Source: Planctomycetaceae bacterium
GTDB taxonomy: Bacteria; Planctomycetota; Planctomycetia; Pirellulales; Thermoguttaceae
DNA length: 11,221 bases
Direction of reading: 5' to 3'
NCBI GenBank assembly: GCA_003509805.1
Contig: DOMV01000408.1
Coordinates: 175-11,395, forward strand
Of this stretch, positions 1 through 6,687 are shown in pieces. The translations under genes and the position numbers were made by a program. Each line of letters starts with the position of its first letter. Within the stretch, counting starts at the first letter, position 1. The notes under the pieces were generated by a model. The model did no database searches, was not told the origin of the DNA, and saw only the letters and a list, made by a program, of their open reading frames with translations.

Positions 1-103
1 CGAAGCCGACTTTCAAGGAGCCCACTCTCGAAAAACAACACCGCACGGAGGGTAAACGGGCGGACTAAACGGGCTGTGTTTACCAACGACTCAACCGGCT
101 TCG

Positions 104-249
104 GTATACTGGAAACGCGACGAAAACGGACATTTGGCCAAGCCTGCCGCACCCACCTGCCCCAACTTCTGTTTGTATAATGACATAAACGTTTCGCCCG
201 AGCGGCAGGCGATTGTGCGCGGGAGGATTATCAGGCCGTTTACGGTATA
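104..249. repeat. Diverged direct repeat, copy A (left flank of the cluster)
   Basis: This stretch aligns with 9164-9313 in the same orientation. The shared landmarks are GGAAACGCGA at 111 and 9171, GAAAACGGACA just after it, GCGGGAGGATT near the end, and CGTTTRCGGTATA closing both copies. From 111 to 249 it is 139 bp against 143 bp in the other copy, and I judge identity by eye at about 70-75%. It ends immediately 3' of the sulfotransferase stop codon. I see no open frame conserved between the two copies, so a noncoding repeat family or 3' flanking element is the most likely reading. Function unknown. Confidence 0.7.
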
Positions 250-251
250 AA

Positions 252-1934
252 TCAGGCGACTTTATCCGCGGAAAAGCCGTAAATGCGACGTTTTTCATCG
301 AGTTGCCGTTCCAGTTCCCGCGCGGCGTCGCGTTCCGTGTTCCAACGTTCCAGTTCCTCCTTGAGCGATTGCCCGGCGTTCTCGACATAACCGAGACGTT
401 CCAAGGTCGGCCCGATTTTTTCGTACATCAAGGGCCAAAACTCGACGGGAATGTCCGTCCGCCAACGCGACGTGTCCTTGTAAAGCGGTTGCTTCGTTTG
501 AGTATCCCGCGCCGAAAAGATTTTCTGTATTCGCTTGCCTTCTTGTTCTACTCCGGTGATGACTCTTTCCCGAGGAACAGGCATGTCGCTCTTCACTCTT
601 TCGTGATAGCGGAGCATGTAATCGACGATCTCCGGAGAATGATCAAGGTTGATGAAATCGAGAATTCCATGAACCGTCGCGTGAGGGTCGGCCGTAAAAT
701 CTCCGAGGCGAACCATTTTCATGTTTTTAGCGATATTCATGTACTTTTCCATGTGGTCGATACACGCCAACCAGTGAGCAGCTCTGAATAAAGCCCGTTC
801 CTCCGTCACACCCTCGAGAGCAAGGTAGGCGCCAATGACATCCCGGCCGTCGCGCACCATGCAAATATATTTCGAATTTGGGATAAATTGGTTGATTCGA
901 CCGAGATGAAACAAATTGGTCGGTGTTTTCTCCAAAACGGTCATGTGACCGTTTGCCTTCACGACAATATCATCCAGTTTTCGAATGATATCCCTGTCAG
1001 AAATGCGGTTATTCCGGTGAGGATCAAAAAGAGCGGATTCACGGACTGGTTCGTCTCTGCCTGAAATCACGTTGGTATGAAGCGAATAGATATCCGGGTG
1101 TTGTCCTAAAACGGTCTGCATAATTGATGTTCCGGAATACGCACAACCCACAATCAGTGAAAACGGTTTTTCCTGACGTTTCTCATAACAAAACGTGCCG
1201 GTTACAATGGAGGGAAACACTTTTTTAGTTTGTTCGTAAAAGTACTCTTTGGTTTCCTTCTCGATTTTCTCCGCGAATTCCTTGTCTTTCGCATCGGACG
1301 TTTCGGCAACCGCTTTCTCGACAGACGCTTTTTTATCGATTTCGTACCGTTTTTCCATTTCCTGCAACCGGGCCGTGAGTTCCCGCTCCCGTTGCGTTTC
1401 CAGTTTCCCGGCCAGTTCCGCCAGTTTTTCCAGGACGACACGCTCGTTGTTGCGAACCCGGGCGTCGAGTTCGTTTTTCAACGCTTCCAGTTCCGTCCGA
1501 TGTTCATCATGTTCCGAGGCTAGATTTTCTTTCAACTGATCGAGTCGTGAAACGGTCGGAGACTCCACCAGAAGTTTTGCTATGATCCCCGGCAATTCTT
1601 CCCGCAAATTTTCCAGCGAGGAGAGTGTATTTTTTTGGTCTTTTTGAGCCGTCTTCGCGAGACCGTCCACCAGTGTGCGGATTTCCCGCATTTCCTGAGC
1701 CATCGCATCGTCGGCTTTTTGATTTTTGGCGACCTGTCGCAGCAGGTTCTTCTGCTCCACGGAGGAACGCTCCAGCATGCCGTGCTGATCGGCGAAAACG
1801 GTCCGCACGATTCTGTGAACATACGGCTTGAATGGCCGCAAGACAGATCGGGTTACACTTTTGAATATGCCAACTGCTCCATTGAGCAACGACAAGCAGT
1901 GGCTGGACAATGCGCGGAAGATATTCATAAACAT
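252..1934 (-). CDS. Sulfotransferase family protein with N-terminal coiled-coil module
   Basis: Predicted PAPS-dependent sulfotransferase of 560 residues. The catalytic domain spans about residues 255-515. The 5'-phosphosulfate loop is at 260-271, with IVGCAYSGTS in place of the usual GxxRSGTT, and HPDI follows it. The 3'-phosphate motif is at 356-370 (YICMVRDGRDVIGAY), and ILDFINLD near 424-431 resembles the usual LLDFLGLD. Residues 1-50 form a basic amphipathic helical region with VLRPFKPYVHRIV. Residues 50-240 are charged heptad-like coiled coil, and residues 517-550 form another charged helix. The first ~210 residues are a copy of residues 753-1044 of the large upstream protein, minus internal repeats. 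The ATG at 1934 has GAAAGGA seven bases upstream, and it starts 69 bp after that protein's stop. It is the last gene of the putative operon. Known for the family: sulfation of glycans or other acceptors. Inferred: it acts on the glycan made by this cluster, held at the membrane or in a complex by the shared module. The acceptor cannot be read from sequence. Confidence 0.85.
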   Translation of the reverse strand: MFMNIFRALSSHCLSLLNGAVGIFKSVTRSVLRPFKPYVHRIVRTVFADQHGMLERSSVEQKNLLRQVAKNQKADDAMAQEMREIRTLVDGLAKTAQKDQKNTLSSLENLREELPGIIAKLLVESPTVSRLDQLKENLASEHDEHRTELEALKNELDARVRNNERVVLEKLAELAGKLETQRERELTARLQEMEKRYEIDKKASVEKAVAETSDAKDKEFAEKIEKETKEYFYEQTKKVFPSIVTGTFCYEKRQEKPFSLIVGCAYSGTSIMQTVLGQHPDIYSLHTNVISGRDEPVRESALFDPHRNNRISDRDIIRKLDDIVVKANGHMTVLEKTPTNLFHLGRINQFIPNSKYICMVRDGRDVIGAYLALEGVTEERALFRAAHWLACIDHMEKYMNIAKNMKMVRLGDFTADPHATVHGILDFINLDHSPEIVDYMLRYHERVKSDMPVPRERVITGVEQEGKRIQKIFSARDTQTKQPLYKDTSRWRTDIPVEFWPLMYEKIGPTLERLGYVENAGQSLKEELERWNTERDAARELERQLDEKRRIYGFSADKVA

Positions 1935-1983
1935 GCTGGAGTCCTTTCAAGAATGTTGTGTTCAAAAACTCATTTCTACGGAT
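1301..1983 (-). repeat. Coiled-coil module, copy 1 (start of sulfotransferase gene plus leader)
   Basis: This region is a DNA-level copy of 3521-4445. Positions 1301-1600 align without gaps to 3521-3820 (offset 2220), at roughly 85% identity by eye. The remainder aligns with indels where the other copy carries extra internal repeats. The left boundary is sharp: TTTCGGCAAC is shared and the bases just left of it are unrelated. On the right the similarity passes the start codon at 1934 into the untranslated leader, up to CGGAT at 1979-1983. The leader differs by a one-base insertion between Shine-Dalgarno and ATG relative to the other copy. Confidence 0.85.
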
Positions 1984-2003
1984 CCGATAGATGCCAGAAA
2001 CAA

Positions 2004-5000
2004 TCATGCCGCTTTTTCCGAGTAACCCTCGAACACTTGATGTTTTTCTTCAAAGGGGTGTTCCAATTCCGTTCGGAACGGCCTCATATCATGATCGACG
2101 CATTCAGGAATAAATCTGGAAAGAATCGCTGCCCGTTCCGCCAAACGTTTTACTGTACAAGAAATGCGTTCTCTTTCGGCCACTCCTTTGTCAAGTGCCT
2201 TTAGAACGTCGAAGTAGATATGTTCAATATCCTCGTCGGAAAGAGCGCAATGGTATTCTTTAGGATTCTCGTATTCCAACATTTTTTGTAGGCTGAAAGT
2301 TTTATGGGAATTCGAATCCATAAACACGCATGGCGTGCCGCCGAGTGAGGCCAAAATGGAAGGATGGAAACGTCCGGAAATGAAACAGCGGGCATTCGCC
2401 AATATTCTCCCGCCGGTCGTAATCGGAACCGATACGGGAAGCATCGGTGTTTGCGTGGACATCGACACTTTCTTGAAAAAGTTATCCTTTCGGCAAGTGG
2501 GGGTGAGAAGAATGGGAAGTCCAAGCGTTTTCAATCGATTGACAAGACGCGAATAACGTTCGGCAATGACATCGGGATTATCATAACTGAATTGATTGGA
2601 TGTGCCGCTTATGCAGAGATACGGTTCGGTAAAATTAAAATCCTCCGGTGAAAATTCCGGCAAGACTCGCGCAATGGCATCATTCTTTCGGAGAGAAGGT
2701 TTTTCAGAGCGTATGTTATCATACCACGTAAAAAGCGCATCCGGGATGAACCTCGCATTCGCCTCCGGCGCAAAATCCGTCACATATTGAAAGGACAAGG
2801 GATCACGCAGTGTGACCAAATCGCAGGATTGTAATCCCTCGACAACGACGGGGAGGACGTCTTCTTCCCAAGGCATTCCCGAGCAGGGAGAAAACATGGC
2901 ATTGACCAGGTAGACTTTCTTTCCCAGCCTTTTGGCAAGGTGGATGTAGGACAGATAAAGAAACATATCTCGCCTGGTTTTAATTGCAATAAACGACCCT
3001 TCGCCGTTAATGACAACGGCGTCGGCTTGTTTGATTTTGTCGAGTTCCTCCTTACATTGCGACGATTCCTCACACATGGCCAAAAAAACATCAACTGTTT
3101 TTTTTACATCCATAGTGACATAATCGCACTTTTCCGATTTTTTAGTATCCGGGAAGAATTTTTGATATGAAGCATACCGCCCAAAATCCTCTCTGGCACT
3201 GAAATTTGGCATCTCAATCGTCGACGCCAGATCGGCACGCATCTGGATCAGTTCCCAAAGGGCCATACTGGTGGCCCGGCACCCCCAATTGTGGCGAGTA
3301 CGATTGTCAGCGATATAGCAGACTTTCATTTTTTCTGATGGGAATGATGTATGGCGGCGAGAACGTGCTACGAATAATTCTCTTAAGTCGGCTTCCTGAC
3401 GTTGAAGCGAGGCAACTTGGGAAACGACCTGGTTTTTAATGCGAATTTGTTTGGTGACATCCTGCTGAAGTAGCTTGTTTTTATCCTGTAATTGGTGCAA
3501 ATCGTTTTGAATTCGGGTCTTTTCGGCAACCGCTTTCTCGACGGACGCTTTTTTGTCGATTTCGTACCGTTTTTCCATTTCTTCCAGCCGGGCGGCGAGT
3601 TCCCGCTCGTGTTGCGCTTCCAGTTTTCCGGTCAGTTCCGCCAGTTTTTTCAGGACAACGCGTTCGTTGTCGCGAACCCGGACGTCGAGTTCGTTTTTCA
3701 ATGCTTCCATTGCCGCCCGATGTTCAGCATGTTCCGAAGCCAGGTTTTCTTTCAACACATCGAGTCGCAAAACGGCCGGCGATTTCGCCACAACACGTTC
3801 CATGATACCCGGCAGTTCACCTTGCAGGCACCGCAACGCGTCGAGTGTGTTTTCGTTCGTCGCGGACACGAAGGCTCCCATTCGTGCATTCATCTCGCGG
3901 ATTTCTTCGGAGAATACGTTGCCGATCGTCTCGTTCAACGCGTCGATTTGCCGGGACGTCGGGCTTTCCGCTAAAATACGCTCCGTGATTTTCGGCAGTT
4001 CTTCCCGCAAACTTTCCAGCGCGGCGAGCGTATCTTTTTGCGCCGTCTTCGCGAGGCCGTCCACCAGCGTGCGGATTTCACGCACTCCTTTGGCGAGCAT
4101 ATCTTTCTGTGCCGTCTTTACGAGGCCGTCCACCAACGTACGGATTTCACGCACTCCTTTGGCGAGCGTATCGTCGGTTTTCTGGTTTTTGGCGATCAAT
4201 TGCACCAGGTTCCTGTGGTCCGCCAGGGATCGCTCCAACAACTGAATATGCTTTGCACATGCCACGTTGACGATGCGCTGGACGTAGGGTTTGAAAGGAC
4301 GCAGGACAAACCGGGCAAGCCGTTTGAGTATTCTTGTGGTTCCATTGAGAGCGGCTCGCAGCGGCCAGGTAAGGGTATGAAGGATTTTTGTAAACATGCC
4401 GGCTCCTTTCAAAAATATATTGTCAAAGAATTCATTTTTGCGGATGGTTTTGTTTGAAAATTCATGTTTCGATTCAAAATTACATTTCAAAAAATTCACT
4501 CCGGCATTCTCAAACAAAGGAATTGTCGTCAATATGGAACGATTTCTGGCATTTAATGTTGTTCGTAAATTTGCATCGAACTTCTCAAAAATATTGAAAT
4601 ATGAAAATGTTTCAACGCCCAACTTGGCGGCGTAATAGCCGATGGAACTGATAAAGGTGAAAACGGGAACTCGATACGTCATAATTAAGTTTTCAACGAC
4701 ACACTCATCGGGAATCTGAACCCAATCAATCTGGGGAAATTCGCGAAAAAAACTTGCGTAGAACTCTTCTTCATCACGGTAATAGGCTGTCAATTTCAGG
4801 CGATAGGCAACCGTTTTAAAACCTTTGGGTAGAAAATGCGAATGCGCAAGCTCCCGCAATGTCGCCTTAAAAGCATCAAGAGATGCTCTTGTCTGGAAAG
4901 GTTCGGAGGCCATGATTAAAATGGCGTCCGCCTTTTCACAGGAAGGCGAAAAGGCGTTTTGAAAAGTTTCTTTTCCGAAAAGAATTTTTTTTTCGGTCGC

Positions 5001-6653
5001 CGGAAACGCCTCCTCGAAAATTCCATAAGCGCACTCGAATTTCTCATTGTCGAATCTAAAATAATAATCGCCGAAGCGACTGAGTCGGGAATCGCCGAGA
5101 TAACGTTTTTCTCCATCGGCAGTTCGGCGGATTATCGAATTGATCGTTTCGGAAAAAACAAGAGGATTGATCGAATGCATGCCCTCTTCGATATAACTGA
5201 AGCCAAGACAACCTGGATGTGTTATAAAATACCTGGTAAATTGACCTCGCAAGTGCGGACAATAAAAGTGAAAATCTTTTCCATTTGTGACCGTATTGAT
5301 GTAGCAATCGACATCTTTTGCATCGTCACGAAATTCTTTTGCCGAAAGAAGCGGTGCAAATGGATAGTTCGTTTGTTTGATCCGGTTTTCATCGGGAATC
5401 GAATAACCCTCCCGCGAAATCAAAAACAGGCAATCCTCCGAGGAAAACTTTTTTTGTTCGATGATTTTTTGAGAGACGAGGTATGTTATATGAGAATGAA
5501 TGTTGAAAATGTGGAGCTCGGTCCCGGTCGATTTTTTCAATTCGGGGGGGGGCGTCACGGACTCGGATCGCGGAACGGCTGGACGCGTCGATCGCAGGGA
5601 GTCGAGTAATTGCACGTTTGGATGATCGATGAGTGTTTCGAAAGGAATTTGTAAAACTTTGCGATTCTTTACGACGGCGTCTTTTTCGCTATAGAGATGA
5701 AAAAAGGCGTAAACCTTGCGATTCATTTCGGCCGCATAATACCCCAAGCTGCTGGCCGTGCAAAAAACAGGAATGTCAAACGACTTCAAAACCTCTTCCA
5801 TGAAAAAGGAATCGTCGATCTCCTGGAACTTGATCAACTTGTTTTTCCGGAAGAAATCATTTGTTCGTAAAGAATGCTCATTCCGGAAATTTTTTGTTCG
5901 TAAAAGTATTTTTCTATATCCGTTTTTCAAAAAAAACTCGCGGACCATTTGATCCATAATCGAAAAATACAGATCCACATTTGCATTCGACCGCCTTAAT
6001 TCGTTACCGAGAATCAATATGGCGTCCGCGTCCCTGAAACGATCGTCGTCAACTGTGCCAAGAGAATCAAAAAAATCGCGGAAGATCACTTTATTCGGTT
6101 CGGGCACGAATGCGAAAGATTGTCGGGTAATCCCATACGCACTCGAAAACCGAGGGTGGTCGCAAGCGTACATATCTTTACCTAAATATTCGCAGCGACT
6201 TAAAATGCCCTTGATCGTACCCTTTATTTCCCGACCTCGTAATCCGATGGCAAGCAACCCCTCTTCCACATAGCTGAAAGCTCCGCAACGAGGATGTGAC
6301 GCGAAAACACTAAAGTACGGGAGCGAGGATTGCGGCAAGTAGAGATGAAATTCATCGTTTCCAAACAAATTTGCTACGTAAGAGTCAAATTTTCCGATAT
6401 TCTCCGTGTTTTCCACCTGGCTTCGATCAACAAAATAATGCGACGTATGCCAGTCGGTTGGGGTGTCAATATGACGGAATCCAATATGCTTTAGATCATT
6501 AGCACAAGCGGCCCCTGCCGTGGTAACGGAAAAACCGCCTCCTCCCAGAAACAGACAATCTTCGGGATCGAGTTTTTTGTACTCGATAACCCGCTTGGCG
6601 ATGAGGTAGAGGATCGGATTGTGAATTAAAAATACGTGGAATGTCTTGGACAT
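2004..6653 (-). CDS. Multidomain protein: two tandem sialyltransferase-like domains, coiled coil, polysaccharide pyruvyltransferase-like domain
   Basis: 1549 residues. Residues ~1-352 and ~379-725 are tandem copies of one domain. Each begins HxFxIHxxIxYLxxxxIIExKK and shares HPxCxxFSYxEEG (HP at 120/479, EEG at 130/489) and SSxGYYAA (301/669). The EEG and Ser-rich motifs recall bacterial sialyl/polysialyltransferases (GT52/GT38-like), but the usual HP motif after EEG is not evident, so the family call is tentative. Residues 753-1100 are a basic helix plus long coiled coil, homologous to the sulfotransferase N-terminus. Residues ~1109-1450 match the polysaccharide pyruvyltransferase family: NWGCRATS at 1122, VVINGEGSF at 1213, LRDPLS at 1282, ISGRFHPSILASLGGTP at 1425. 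The ATG at 6653 has no clear Shine-Dalgarno sequence, and an in-frame stop lies two codons upstream. It starts 34 bp after neuA. The first half is AT-rich. Context suggests it transfers CMP-activated nonulosonate and may pyruvylate a glycan. It may be made as two products (see the internal start at 4397). Confidence 0.8.
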   Translation of the reverse strand: MSKTFHVFLIHNPILYLIAKRVIEYKKLDPEDCLFLGGGGFSVTTAGAACANDLKHIGFRHIDTPTDWHTSHYFVDRSQVENTENIGKFDSYVANLFGNDEFHLYLPQSSLPYFSVFASHPRCGAFSYVEEGLLAIGLRGREIKGTIKGILSRCEYLGKDMYACDHPRFSSAYGITRQSFAFVPEPNKVIFRDFFDSLGTVDDDRFRDADAILILGNELRRSNANVDLYFSIMDQMVREFFLKNGYRKILLRTKNFRNEHSLRTNDFFRKNKLIKFQEIDDSFFMEEVLKSFDIPVFCTASSLGYYAAEMNRKVYAFFHLYSEKDAVVKNRKVLQIPFETLIDHPNVQLLDSLRSTRPAVPRSESVTPPPELKKSTGTELHIFNIHSHITYLVSQKIIEQKKFSSEDCLFLISREGYSIPDENRIKQTNYPFAPLLSAKEFRDDAKDVDCYINTVTNGKDFHFYCPHLRGQFTRYFITHPGCLGFSYIEEGMHSINPLVFSETINSIIRRTADGEKRYLGDSRLSRFGDYYFRFDNEKFECAYGIFEEAFPATEKKILFGKETFQNAFSPSCEKADAILIMASEPFQTRASLDAFKATLRELAHSHFLPKGFKTVAYRLKLTAYYRDEEEFYASFFREFPQIDWVQIPDECVVENLIMTYRVPVFTFISSIGYYAAKLGVETFSYFNIFEKFDANLRTTLNARNRSILTTIPLFENAGVNFLKCNFESKHEFSNKTIRKNEFFDNIFLKGAGMFTKILHTLTWPLRAALNGTTRILKRLARFVLRPFKPYVQRIVNVACAKHIQLLERSLADHRNLVQLIAKNQKTDDTLAKGVREIRTLVDGLVKTAQKDMLAKGVREIRTLVDGLAKTAQKDTLAALESLREELPKITERILAESPTSRQIDALNETIGNVFSEEIREMNARMGAFVSATNENTLDALRCLQGELPGIMERVVAKSPAVLRLDVLKENLASEHAEHRAAMEALKNELDVRVRDNERVVLKKLAELTGKLEAQHERELAARLEEMEKRYEIDKKASVEKAVAEKTRIQNDLHQLQDKNKLLQQDVTKQIRIKNQVVSQVASLQRQEADLRELFVARSRRHTSFPSEKMKVCYIADNRTRHNWGCRATSMALWELIQMRADLASTIEMPNFSAREDFGRYASYQKFFPDTKKSEKCDYVTMDVKKTVDVFLAMCEESSQCKEELDKIKQADAVVINGEGSFIAIKTRRDMFLYLSYIHLAKRLGKKVYLVNAMFSPCSGMPWEEDVLPVVVEGLQSCDLVTLRDPLSFQYVTDFAPEANARFIPDALFTWYDNIRSEKPSLRKNDAIARVLPEFSPEDFNFTEPYLCISGTSNQFSYDNPDVIAERYSRLVNRLKTLGLPILLTPTCRKDNFFKKVSMSTQTPMLPVSVPITTGGRILANARCFISGRFHPSILASLGGTPCVFMDSNSHKTFSLQKMLEYENPKEYHCALSDEDIEHIYFDVLKALDKGVAERERISCTVKRLAERAAILSRFIPECVDHDMRPFRTELEHPFEEKHQVFEGYSEKAA
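4023..4160 (-). repeat. Tandem duplication of a 69 bp unit in the coiled-coil region
   Basis: Two adjacent 69 bp units at 4023-4091 and 4092-4160 differ at 7 positions by direct comparison (62 of 69 identical). Each keeps frame and encodes a 23-residue unit, LAKGVREIRTLVDGL followed by V/A-KTAQKD and M/T. A third, more diverged copy of the protein unit lies 61 residues further on. The sulfotransferase module has one unit, so this is a recent in-frame expansion of the coiled coil. Confidence 0.92.
4395..4410 (-). promoter_or_regulatory. Internal Shine-Dalgarno and in-frame ATG in the 1549-codon gene
   Basis: On the minus strand GAAAGGAG (4403-4410) lies five bases before an in-frame ATG (4395-4397), which is codon 753. 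This is a better ribosome site than the one at the gene's own start. Starting here would give a 797-residue coiled coil plus pyruvyltransferase-like protein. The matching position in the module's other copy is the start region of the sulfotransferase gene, with GAAAGGA and ATG. Seen directly: the motif and frame. Inferred: that it is or was used. Confidence 0.55.
5544..5552 (-). repeat. Nine-base C homopolymer in the linker between the two transferase domains
   Basis: Nine consecutive C on the coding strand encode three prolines (residues 368-370) in a short linker of the large protein. Losing one base brings a TGA into frame within three codons of the tract. Gaining one base leads to a TGA about 50 codons on. 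Either change would leave only the first transferase domain, while the internal start at 4397 would be unaffected. Slippage itself cannot be shown from one sequence. Confidence 0.85.
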
Positions 6654-6687
6654 GGTTTAGAAAATGTTGAAAACAACAGACGTGTGG

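Larger units (their letters stand above)
3521..4445 (-). repeat. Coiled-coil module, copy 2 (inside the 1549-codon gene)
   Basis: Partner of 1301-1983. It encodes residues ~737-1044: IRKNEFF...FLKG, the basic helix with VLRPFKPYVQRIV, and the coiled coil ending at KAVAE. It is longer than copy 1 because the REIRTLVDGL unit occurs three times here (residues 834, 857 and 918, the last diverged) but once in the sulfotransferase. The part corresponding to the untranslated leader of copy 1 is coding here. This suggests the module was once the 5' end of a separate gene. Confidence 0.85.

Noticed and set aside
1..103. Left edge, including two TAAACGGG copies 13 bp apart (53-60, 66-73)
   Set aside because: Too short and too few copies to call a repeat array; no gene, tRNA or terminator recognised here.
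1507..2007. 166-codon minus-strand frame overlapping the sulfotransferase start
   Set aside because: Its first part resembles residues 737-750 of the large protein, but it then reads the sulfotransferase gene out of frame. It is a remnant leader, not a gene.
4985..4993. Nine-base T run (A9 on the coding strand) in the second transferase domain
   Set aside because: It encodes normal Glu-Lys-Lys-Ile codons inside an AT-rich stretch where such runs are expected; weaker slippage case than the C9 linker tract.
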